Below, piece after piece: positions 1-6,002 of a DNA stretch of 6,269 bases (its first letter is position 1; each line of letters starts with the position of its first letter). The translations under genes were made by a program, and so were the position numbers. This stretch comes from an uncultured Clostridia bacterium (GTDB lineage: Bacteria; Bacillota; Clostridia; Christensenellales; Borkfalkiaceae): positions 1 through 6,269 of the forward strand of contig CALVZR010000022.1 of assembly GCA_944372565.1 (NCBI GenBank), given 5' to 3'. Under the pieces are notes generated by a model. It was not told where the DNA came from and searched no databases. It worked only from the letters and a program-made list of their open reading frames with translations.

Positions 1-306
1 CTTTTTATCTCCCGCGCGGCGGATGGAAAGCTCCCCGCCGAACGGCGCGGGGTTGCGCTTGGGGCGCTTGCCGCCCACCAGAATTTCGCTGCGCGCGCCC
101 TCGGGCGTGAAATCGTGCACCATCCACGCGCCGCCGTCCTTATAGAGCACGACCTGCTTTGCGGATACGATCTGCGATTTGATGCAGATGTCGCACGTCC
201 GCGCGGAACCGACGGAAATTTCCTCGCGGGATTCGGCGTCGAAAAAGCGGAAGAGCTCGCCTTCCTGGATTTTCAGTATCAAGTTGTCCCGCGCAGTCCT
301 CGCCAT
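1..306 (-). CDS. FHA-like domain protein, N-terminal 102 residues only
   Basis: This frame is open from an ATG at 304-306 to the window edge, so 102 residues are visible and the C-terminus is missing. The start is supported by a strong Shine-Dalgarno (AAAAGGAG, 313-320) six bases upstream. Residues about 29-82 follow the forkhead-associated (FHA) pattern: a beta-strand with VG near 32-33, CDICI at 38-42, VS at 47-48, a strand ending in W61, HDF at 64-66, then LVGGKRP. FHA domains bind phosphothreonine in partner proteins and often mark Ser/Thr-kinase signalling. Here some binding positions are changed: GS replaces the usual GR, the usual SRxH is SAKQ, and the usual NGT is absent. Ser48 is kept. 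Phosphopeptide binding is therefore uncertain. It lies 16 bases after the acyl-CoA synthetase and is probably the third gene of that operon. What follows the domain cannot be seen; a basic stretch (KRPKR, 80-84) begins a likely linker. Confidence 0.72.
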   Translation of the reverse strand, partial: MARTARDNLILKIQEGELFRFFDAESREEISVGSARTCDICIKSQIVSAKQVVLYKDGGAWMVHDFTPEGARSEILVGGKRPKRNPAPFGGELSIRRAGDKK

Positions 307-322
307 AATATACTCCTTTTCT

Positions 323-1918
323 TTATGCGTTCTCCGCTTCGAGCGCCTTTCTGTCTATCTTGCCGATGAGGCTGACGGGGAGTTTCTCCCGCACGACGAT
401 CTCTTTGGGCACCGCGTAGGAAATGAGTTTTTCCCTGCACACCCGATCGATCTCGCGCACGAGCTCCTCCGCGTTTCCTTCCGCCTCCACGTAAAGTTTC
501 ACGCGCTGGCCCTTCACGCCGTCGCGAACGCCCACGGCGCACGCCTTTTTCACCCCCGCTACCTGCCGCGCCGCCTCTTCCACTTCGGAAGGATACACGG
601 GCACGCCGCTCACTTTGATCATATTCTTGATGCGCTGTTTGAAGAACAGAAATCCGTCCTCGTCCAGATATCCGTAATCCCCCGTTTTCAGCCATTTCAC
701 GCCGCCGATCTCCTCGAAGGGATCGGCGCCGTCCTCCAGATAGCCCAGCATAAACTGCGGCGTGGAAAGGTAGATCTCCCCCACTTCGCCCGCGGGCAGG
801 AATTTGCCGTCCTTTACGACGGCGATCTTCGTATCGCTCAGCGGATAGCCGATGGAACCCGCCTTGTTGTGCCGCGCGGTGTTCACCACGCACACGGTAA
901 CCGTTTCGGTCAGCCCGTAGCCCTCGTACAGCCGCGCGGGCGAACCGCCGCGGCGCAGAACTTCGTTAAAGCGGGAAATGAGCTCTTCCCCCGCGCTGTC
1001 GCCCCCCACGAACGCGTCCTTGATGTGCGAAAGATCGGCGTTCACGAATTTCTTTTCGCCGAGCAGTTTGAGATACATCGTGGGCACGCCCGTCAGAATG
1101 TTCGCCCTTTCCTTCACGATCTGTTTCGCCGCGCTCTTTGCGGAGAACTTCGCGCACATAATATTGGTTTTCCGCATCATCATACACATATGCATATTGA
1201 TGCACAGCCCGAACCCGTGGAAGATGGGCAGCACGTTGTAGAGCGCGCGGTATTCCCCGATATCGTAGCGGAGAAATTCGGGAGCTTTCGCGCAGAGCAG
1301 GTTGAAGGTATAATTGCCGTGCAGAATGATCTTCGGATTCCCCGTCGTCCCGCCGCTGGCAAGGCATACCGCGGCTTTCCCGCAAGGGAATGCCGCGGCG
1401 GGCGCAAAGGCGCCGCGCGCCCGCCGCACGAGCAGGCTTTCCAGCTTTTTGCGCGCCGTGCGGCGCTTTGAAGCGAGGCGGTAATACGCTTTTGCCGCCG
1501 CTCCCATAAAGCGGGAATTATCGCTTTCCAGCACCGCGAGATCCTCGGGCGCCGCGAACGCGGGATAGGAATCGTACACGACGAGCAGCTTGCTCTTTGT
1601 TTTTGCCGCGCTTTCCAGCAGTTTTGCGGGCGGAAGATAGGGGTGCGCAAGGTTGACAGCAGCACCCAGCTTGTTCGCCGCGTAAAACGCGAGGAGCGCA
1701 GACGGGGCGTTTGGCATGCACAGCGTGATCGTATCCCCCGCGCCAAGTTTATATTCGCGGGCGAAATTTTCCGCCAGCACGTCGATCAGATAAAACACCT
1801 TTTCAAAGGAAAGTTTGCGCCCGTAAAAGGACACGGCGGTCCTGTTCGTTCCGCCTGAAAGGTTTTTCTTCACCGCGTCGTACATCGACCACTGCGGCTG
1901 AACGGTATATTTTTCCAT
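323..1918 (-). CDS. AMP-forming acyl-CoA synthetase (ANL superfamily)
   Basis: A 531-residue adenylating enzyme of the acyl-CoA synthetase/luciferase superfamily, full length for the family. It should activate a carboxylic acid with ATP to an acyl-adenylate and then pass it to CoA, in the cytosol. The core motifs are all present: phosphate loop SGGTTGNPK (188-196), FHGFGL (A4, 233-238), YEGYGLTE (331-338), TGD (412-414), the hinge and C-domain start around R429, and the A10 motif GKIDR (519-523) with the expected catalytic Lys520. It therefore looks active. The stretch just after A4 (residues 240-255) is unusually rich in Met and Cys and may shape the acyl pocket. The chain length of the substrate cannot be told by eye; a medium or long acyl or aryl acid is possible. 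The ATG at 1916-1918 has AGAGGA four bases upstream, and the gene starts 13 bases after the stop of the membrane acyltransferase gene, so the two are surely co-transcribed. No carrier-protein gene is visible nearby, so CoA is the likelier acceptor. Confidence 0.93.
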   Translation of the reverse strand: MEKYTVQPQWSMYDAVKKNLSGGTNRTAVSFYGRKLSFEKVFYLIDVLAENFAREYKLGAGDTITLCMPNAPSALLAFYAANKLGAAVNLAHPYLPPAKLLESAAKTKSKLLVVYDSYPAFAAPEDLAVLESDNSRFMGAAAKAYYRLASKRRTARKKLESLLVRRARGAFAPAAAFPCGKAAVCLASGGTTGNPKIILHGNYTFNLLCAKAPEFLRYDIGEYRALYNVLPIFHGFGLCINMHMCMMMRKTNIMCAKFSAKSAAKQIVKERANILTGVPTMYLKLLGEKKFVNADLSHIKDAFVGGDSAGEELISRFNEVLRRGGSPARLYEGYGLTETVTVCVVNTARHNKAGSIGYPLSDTKIAVVKDGKFLPAGEVGEIYLSTPQFMLGYLEDGADPFEEIGGVKWLKTGDYGYLDEDGFLFFKQRIKNMIKVSGVPVYPSEVEEAARQVAGVKKACAVGVRDGVKGQRVKLYVEAEGNAEELVREIDRVCREKLISYAVPKEIVVREKLPVSLIGKIDRKALEAENA

Positions 1919-1931
1919 CGTTTCCTCTTTT

Positions 1932-2882
1932 TCAGAAAATAAAATCGATTATGCCGCCCAGCGCGATCAGCGCGGGCAGGGCGACGAGCTGGCCCAGATA
2001 AAAGAGCGCGGCGTGCCTGCCGATAAAGCAAAAACCCGCGTTCCACGCGCCGTCGAGCGGCTTTAAGGCGTTTTTCGCAAACGTGTGATAGATCCCCCGC
2101 CCGACAAGGCTCCCCGCGAGCACGATCGCGCCCCACGGCAGCAACGGGAAATAATCCGCCGTGCCGGCATAAGCGGAGTTTTTCGTTTCCACGAAGATGC
2201 CCGTGATGAGATCGGCCGTATGATCGCCCGATGCGGGCACCGTGCTCACGAGGTGCAGCCCTTCCTTCACGCCGAGATATCCCCACTGCGAAAAGAACGC
2301 GAAGAGCAGCGCCAGCCCGCAAAGCCCCGGAAGAAAGCGGGCGAAAGGTTCCGCCGCCTCCCGCTTTTTATTGTCCTTTATCAGAAGCAGGGCGAGGGAC
2401 GCCGCCCCGTCGAGCAAAGCGAACGCCAGCACGGAGGAGGCGAGCATGTGGAACACGCCGAAGATCACGGTAAATCCGCCGAATCCCGCCGCATCGAGCA
2501 CCGCGCAGGCGACGTTGATGAGCACCGCCACCGCCGCCAGCGGCACGAAACGGAAGAAATTGTTTTTCGAGAGCGTGCAACTCACCCCGCAAAGGGCGAA
2601 AAACATGCACCGCACGATAAAACGGCAGCTTTCGATAAACGCGCTTTCGTCGAACAGTTCGGCAAAGGCGTAGCTGGTTTCGAAAACGCCCGTGCCCAAA
2701 ACGTTGTTTACGTACGGGGCAACGTACGAAATGCAGAACATGAAATGATCGAGGATCATCAGCACCACGCACAAACCGCGCAGGAAATCGAGCTCCCAGA
2801 ACCGCTCCTTCTTTTTCGCAAACCGATTGAGTTGTTTTGAGAGCGCGCCCTGCACGGGGCGCTCTTCCGCCGCGTATTTCAC
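1932..2882 (-). CDS. DUF1624/HGSNAT-type membrane acyltransferase
   Basis: A 316-residue polytopic membrane protein, first gene of the operon. After a charged N-terminus comes the family signature RFWELDFLRG (27-36) leading into the first membrane helix with DH at 45-46. Further hydrophobic segments lie near 85-102, 111-130, 137-168, 183-200, 246-263 and 283-313. FGVFHMLA (141-148), DYFPLLPW (243-250) and FIGRH (286-290) also fit the heparan-alpha-glucosaminide acetyltransferase-like (HGSNAT_cat, DUF1624) family. The human member takes acetyl from cytosolic acetyl-CoA and passes it to a sugar amine across the membrane; bacterial members are mostly uncharacterised. The C-terminal HQP that I recall from many bacterial relatives reads QLV here. 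The neighbouring synthetase may supply its acyl-CoA. The start is uncertain: GTG at 2880-2882 is almost at the predicted transcription start and has no Shine-Dalgarno. An alternative is the in-frame GTG at 2853-2855 (residue 10), with a weak GGAAGAG six bases upstream. Both lie before the conserved region. Confidence 0.82.
   Translation of the reverse strand: MKYAAEERPVQGALSKQLNRFAKKKERFWELDFLRGLCVVLMILDHFMFCISYVAPYVNNVLGTGVFETSYAFAELFDESAFIESCRFIVRCMFFALCGVSCTLSKNNFFRFVPLAAVAVLINVACAVLDAAGFGGFTVIFGVFHMLASSVLAFALLDGAASLALLLIKDNKKREAAEPFARFLPGLCGLALLFAFFSQWGYLGVKEGLHLVSTVPASGDHTADLITGIFVETKNSAYAGTADYFPLLPWGAIVLAGSLVGRGIYHTFAKNALKPLDGAWNAGFCFIGRHAALFYLGQLVALPALIALGGIIDFIF
2841..2864 (-). promoter_or_regulatory. 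Possible 5' hairpin around an alternative GTG start
   Basis: Read on the minus strand, GAGCGC and GCGCTC form a 6-bp stem that can extend by two or three C-G pairs past a mismatch or bulge. The loop holds the GTG codon at 2853-2855, the alternative start of the membrane acyltransferase. The 5' arm overlaps the weak Shine-Dalgarno at 2862-2868. If transcription starts near 2882, this hairpin would lie about 20 bases into the mRNA. It may be chance in G/C-rich coding sequence. Confidence 0.25.
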
Positions 2883-2888
2883 GAAAAC

Positions 2889-2917
2889 ATTATACCATGC
2901 CGGCAGAAATTTTGCAA
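2889..2917 (-). promoter_or_regulatory. Sigma-A promoter of the acyltransferase/synthetase operon
   Basis: On the minus strand, TTGCAA (2912-2917) and a perfect TATAAT (2889-2894) are separated by 17 bases, with a TGG just before the -10 making an extended -10 element. Upstream of the -35 the minus strand is full of A-runs (about 2921-2960), like an UP element. The expected transcription start is near 2882, which coincides with the annotated GTG start codon, so the message would be leaderless or would begin translation further downstream. Confidence 0.8.
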
Positions 2918-2965
2918 CGAACGGCTTTTTGTTTTTTCTTTTTCGGCATTATTTTATAAAAAAGA

Positions 2966-2994
2966 TTGCATTTCCCCGCCGTTTTTTATATACT
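2966..2994 (+). promoter_or_regulatory. Sigma-A promoter of the glycosyltransferase gene
   Basis: TTGCAT (2966-2971) and TATACT (2989-2994) are 17 bases apart, and the DNA just before the -35 is A/T-rich. Transcription would start near 3001, giving a leader of about 38 bases. The leader holds a weak GCGGG/CCCGC hairpin (3004-3008 with 3017-3021) and the Shine-Dalgarno AAGAGG (3027-3032), six bases before the ATG. The promoter is back to back with the operon promoter on the other strand; their -35 boxes are 48 bases apart. Confidence 0.72.
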
Positions 2995-3038
2995 TTAAAA
3001 TAAGCGGGCGGCGGGACCCGCAAAACAAGAGGCATTTT

Positions 3039-4232
3039 ATGGAAAGAAAAATCAACATCGGGCTGTTTATCGATACATATTTCCCCATGGTGGACGGCGT
3101 GATCCGCGTGGTGGACAACTACGCCGCCCTCCTTTCTCAATATCCGAACGTCAGCGTAACCGTGTTCGCGCCCAGGGAACGGGGCGCAAAGGACGGGGAC
3201 TTTCTTTATAAGATCGTGCGTTGCCCGAGCTTGCGCATCTTTTTTCTCGACTACGTGCTCCCCCTGCCCGCGCTGGGACGGAAATTCAAAAAGGCATTGG
3301 AGGATGCGCGGCTCGACATCGTGCACGTCCATTCCCCCTTCCCCATCGGGCAGACGGCGGCGGCATACGCGAAAAAGCACGGCATCCCCCTCATTTCCAC
3401 CTTTCACTCGCAGTATAAAAAGGATTTCAAGATGGTGGTGAAAACCGAATGGATGAGCAATCTGCTCGTGAAATACATTATGCGCGCCTTCAATAAATCC
3501 GACCTTCTGCTCTCCATGAACCCCTCCACCGCCGCCACCGTGCGGGAATACGGCTATAAAGGCAAAATCGAGCTGCTGCCCAACGGAACGCACATGAAAG
3601 CCGAAGACGCCTCCCCCGCGCTCGTTTCCCAAGTGAACGAAAAATACAGGGATACCCCCTCGCAGAAACTGCTTTTAAGCGTGGGACGGCTGTATAATCT
3701 GAAAAATCTCGATTTCATCATCGACTGCTGCGCCGAACTTTCCCGCCGCGGGTTCGATTACAAGATGCTCTTCGTAGGCGACGGGCAGGACGAGGAAAAA
3801 CTGAAATTCCAGACCAGAAAGCTGGGGCTGGAAGAAAAGGTGCTCTTCCTCGGCAAGTTGACGGGCACCGCCGAACTCGCCGCATACTATAAGGCGGCGG
3901 ATCTGTTCGTGTTCCCCTCCACCTACGATACCGACGGGCTGGTGAAAAACGAGGCGGCGGCGTTTTACACGCCCACCCTGTTTTCGGAAGGCGCGCTCAC
4001 GGCGAGCTCCTGCACGGACGGCGTGAACGGCTATATCGCCCCCCTCGAGATCGGGGCGTTTTCCGATAAGATCGAGGCGATTTTCCGCGACGCGGCGCTG
4101 TATCAATCGGTATGCGAAAACGCGCACCGCTCCTTGTATTTCCACTGGACGGACGTGGTGAAAAAACTGATGGAAATTTACCAGACCGCGCTCGGCCGCC
4201 CCTCCGCCGAAAAGGAACGCGCCGCGAACTGA
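3039..4232 (+). CDS. Family 4 glycosyltransferase (GT-B fold)
   Basis: A 397-residue glycosyltransferase, normal length for GT4. It should transfer a sugar from a nucleotide-sugar donor to a lipid or glycan acceptor at the inner face of the membrane. The N-terminal domain shows the Gly loop in YFPMVDGV (14-21), HVHSP (96-100) and a basic, aromatic stretch around 124-150 that could contact membrane. The donor domain shows PNGTH (181-185), SVGRL (214-218), Lys222, VGDGQ (246-250) and a DTDGLVKNE segment (297-305). This last segment is a D-x7-E version of the usual E-x7-E motif, with Glu305 kept. It resembles GT4 enzymes acting on diacylglycerol or related lipids, but donor and acceptor cannot be assigned. 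No signal peptide is seen. It is a single-gene unit with its own promoter, divergent from the acyltransferase operon and closed by the terminator at 4300-4347. The ATG with AAGAGG six bases upstream is secure. Confidence 0.92.
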   Translation: MERKINIGLFIDTYFPMVDGVIRVVDNYAALLSQYPNVSVTVFAPRERGAKDGDFLYKIVRCPSLRIFFLDYVLPLPALGRKFKKALEDARLDIVHVHSPFPIGQTAAAYAKKHGIPLISTFHSQYKKDFKMVVKTEWMSNLLVKYIMRAFNKSDLLLSMNPSTAATVREYGYKGKIELLPNGTHMKAEDASPALVSQVNEKYRDTPSQKLLLSVGRLYNLKNLDFIIDCCAELSRRGFDYKMLFVGDGQDEEKLKFQTRKLGLEEKVLFLGKLTGTAELAAYYKAADLFVFPSTYDTDGLVKNEAAAFYTPTLFSEGALTASSCTDGVNGYIAPLEIGAFSDKIEAIFRDAALYQSVCENAHRSLYFHWTDVVKKLMEIYQTALGRPSAEKERAAN

Positions 4233-4262
4233 ACGGCGCAAAAAAAACAAAACGCCGAATTG

Positions 4263-4302
4263 AAACGCGCGAAATCAAAACGACAAACAAAAACGCGCGA
4301 AA
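4263..4302. repeat. 12-bp direct repeat in the convergent gap
   Basis: AAACGCGCGAAA occurs at 4263-4274 and again at 4291-4302, 28 bases start to start, between the stop of the glycosyltransferase gene and the terminator stem. Because CGCGCG is its own complement, the two cores could also pair. No function is known to me. Confidence 0.5.
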
Positions 4303-4347
4303 ATAAAAGGCCTCCCGCCGCAGATTGCGGCGGGAGGCTTCTTTTTT
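4300..4347. terminator. Bidirectional intrinsic terminator
   Basis: A perfect 13-bp stem (4310-4322 with 4326-4338, arm GCCTCCCGCCGCA) closes a three-base GAT loop. On the plus strand it is followed by TTCTTTTTT (4339-4347), ending the glycosyltransferase transcript. On the minus strand it is followed by TTTTATTTT (4308-4300), ending the symporter transcript, whose stop lies at 4369-4371. The two genes converge on it. Confidence 0.93.
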
Positions 4348-4368
4348 CGCTCCGCGCGGGAAAAATCG

Positions 4369-5922
4369 TTATTCTTCCGCCCCGCGCTCTTTCACTTCCG
4401 CCACGGGGAGTTTCTGCGCCGCGAACACCCCTTCCACGAGCGGCGCGGGCGGGCGGCGGGTGAAGAGGGAAACGACGGGCACGCCGATCAGGCTGTACGC
4501 GATGGTGATCACGCCGATGGCGGGCGCGGTGAGCACCCCCGCCGCCGCGGGCACGGTGAGCGAAACGATATACAGCGCCGCGGTGATCAGAAGCGTGCCG
4601 ATAAAGGAAACGTACGCCGCCGCCCTGCTCGCGCGCTTAAAATACAGCCCGTAAACGTAAGGGCCGATGAACGAGCCCGCCAGCACGCCCCAGGAAAGGG
4701 ACATCAAATTGACGATGGTGGTCGCCCGCCCCGTGGCCTGCTGGAAAAAATCGTTGTAGATCGCGATGCCCGCCGAAACGGCGATGACGATCACCCCCAC
4801 GATCTTCACCGTGAGGTTGACCGCCTTGTCGCTCGCGTCTTTTTTGAGATAGCCTTTCATGATGTCCACCCCCGCGGAGGAGGCGATGGAAAGGGTGAGC
4901 CCGCTCAGCGTGGACATGCTCGCGGAGAGCACGAGCACGGCGATCAGCCCCAAAAGCCCCGCGGGCAGGGTTTTGGCGAGCAGTTCGGGGATGCGCTGAT
5001 CCACGGGAACGGCGGCGGCGTTATCGAAAATGAGCACCGCGGTACAGCCCACGAGATAGGCGCCCACGCCGATGATGAGGGCGAACGCCGTGGAAACCCA
5101 CGTCGCCTTTTTAATGGCGGCTTCGTCCTTCACGGTGTGGAATTTATGCACGATCTGCGGCAGCCCCCAGCTCCCGAGCGAGGTGAGCACGACGAGGCAG
5201 ACGAGCTGCCATATCCCGTCCGCGCCGACGGTCAGCCCCAGTTCGCCGCGCTTGTCCGCGATGTTTTTCAGCCCCTCGATAAAGCCGCCCACCGCCTCGT
5301 AGTTGAACACGAAGGCGATCATCACGACCACGCCCACAAGCATCACGATGCCCTGCGCGAAATCGGAAACCGCGGTGGCGAAATACCCGCCGAAGAAGAA
5401 ATAGATGGCGGTGAGCGCCGCCATGGCGAGCACCACCCAGATGAAATCGATGTTGAACACGCTCTTGAACAAATACCCCAGCCCCGTATAGACGCTCGCG
5501 GAATACGGGAGCAGAAACACCACGACGATGAGCGCCGCGAAGAGTTTGAGTTTTTTATCGTCGTAGCGGGCGGCGAAATATTCGGGCATGGTGGAGGTGC
5601 CGAGATACACGGTGGCGTTGCGCGTGCGCCTGCCGAGCAGAATCCACGCAAGCATGGCGCCGATAAAGGCGTTCCCCGCGCCGATCCACAGCGAATGGAA
5701 GCCGAACGTATAGCCCTGTTCCCCCGCGTAACCGATGAAGATAACCGCCGAAAAGTAGGTGGTGCCGTAGGCGAACGCCGTGATCCACCCGCCCATGCTG
5801 CGGTTGCCGAGCAGGGTATCTCCCACCGTTTTGGAGCGCTTGCGCGTGAAGAACGCGATGGCGAGCATCCCCGCCACGTAGAGCGCTAAAATGGCGATTT
5901 TCCAGAACAGGTCCCAGTTCAT
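4369..5922 (-). CDS. Sodium:solute symporter (SSS family)
   Basis: A 517-residue membrane transporter of the SSS/PutP-PanF-SGLT family, within the usual length, with about 13 hydrophobic helices by eye. It should import a small solute with Na+. Family features: FAYGTTYFSA at about 50-59 in the first core helix, TSLGSWGLPQIVHKF (247-261), a conserved segment in prokaryotic members, and SASMSTLSG (333-341). Ser337 and Thr338 of the latter align by pattern with the Na+-binding Ser340/Thr341 of PutP, so Na+ coupling is likely. The substrate (proline, pantothenate, a sugar, an organic acid or other) cannot be assigned. The tail after residue 487 is short, hydrophilic and charged. The ATG at 5920-5922 has GAGAGGA (5931-5937) eight bases upstream. 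The gene has its own promoter, nested in the terminator of the permease upstream, and ends at the shared terminator. It is probably transcribed alone. Confidence 0.94.
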   Translation of the reverse strand: MNWDLFWKIAILALYVAGMLAIAFFTRKRSKTVGDTLLGNRSMGGWITAFAYGTTYFSAVIFIGYAGEQGYTFGFHSLWIGAGNAFIGAMLAWILLGRRTRNATVYLGTSTMPEYFAARYDDKKLKLFAALIVVVFLLPYSASVYTGLGYLFKSVFNIDFIWVVLAMAALTAIYFFFGGYFATAVSDFAQGIVMLVGVVVMIAFVFNYEAVGGFIEGLKNIADKRGELGLTVGADGIWQLVCLVVLTSLGSWGLPQIVHKFHTVKDEAAIKKATWVSTAFALIIGVGAYLVGCTAVLIFDNAAAVPVDQRIPELLAKTLPAGLLGLIAVLVLSASMSTLSGLTLSIASSAGVDIMKGYLKKDASDKAVNLTVKIVGVIVIAVSAGIAIYNDFFQQATGRATTIVNLMSLSWGVLAGSFIGPYVYGLYFKRASRAAAYVSFIGTLLITAALYIVSLTVPAAAGVLTAPAIGVITIAYSLIGVPVVSLFTRRPPAPLVEGVFAAQKLPVAEVKERGAEE

Positions 5923-5940
5923 TTTCCTTTTCCTCTCGTA

Positions 5941-5981
5941 AAAAAATAAATCCCGTTCATTGTATCACACGAACGGGATTT
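5941..5981 (-). terminator. Intrinsic terminator of the edge permease gene
   Basis: Read on the minus strand, a perfect 11-bp stem (5971-5981 with 5948-5958, arm AAATCCCGTTC) encloses a 12-base loop and is followed by a T-rich tract, TTTATTTTTT including the arm end (5950-5941). It lies about 20 bases after the stop of the permease gene (6003-6005), a normal place for its terminator. The loop is larger than usual. The inverted repeat also overlaps the symporter promoter, so an operator role is an alternative. Confidence 0.6.
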
Positions 5982-5987
5982 TCGCAA
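5959..5987 (-). promoter_or_regulatory. Promoter of the symporter gene, inside a hairpin
   Basis: On the minus strand TTGCGA (5982-5987) and TACAAT (5959-5964) are 17 bases apart, with TGA before the -10 giving an extended -10. Transcription should start near 5952, leaving a leader of about 30 bases with GAGAGGA. The -10 lies exactly in the loop of the inverted repeat 5948-5981, and one arm fills most of the spacer. A transcript from here would carry only part of one arm and so could not form the hairpin. Confidence 0.6.
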
Positions 5988-6002
5988 GCGTTTGCCGGCA
6001 GT

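Noticed and set aside
34..54. CCCCGC/GCGGGG inverted repeat near the left edge
   Set aside because: It lies within the FHA-like coding frame, has no T-run, and is easily produced by G/C-rich codons.
179..1471. A 430-codon open frame on the plus strand, antisense to the acyl-CoA synthetase gene
   Set aside because: The minus-strand gene has every ANL motif and a ribosome binding site. The antisense frame is rich in His, Arg and Ala with no recognisable domain, as expected from the complement of G/C-biased codons.
2085..2840. A 251-codon plus-strand frame opposite the membrane acyltransferase
   Set aside because: Charged, low-complexity translation with no domain, no promoter or ribosome binding site of its own, and fully overlapped by a gene with family motifs.
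2949..3632. A 227-codon minus-strand frame opposite the glycosyltransferase and its promoter
   Set aside because: It is His- and Gly-rich antisense translation, and it runs across the promoter region of the true gene.
4234..4257. CGGCG/CGCCG hairpin just after the glycosyltransferase stop, as a second terminator
   Set aside because: Only five base pairs with a 14-base A-rich loop and no T-run after it; the hairpin at 4310-4338 is far better.
4112..4463. Small plus-strand frames running through the convergent gap and terminator
   Set aside because: They start inside the glycosyltransferase gene or the gap and cross the strong terminator hairpin; the translations are basic and simple in composition.
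5137..5889. A 250-codon plus-strand frame opposite the symporter
   Set aside because: Shadow of the symporter codons; the translation is a string of His, Glu and Arg with no fold signature.
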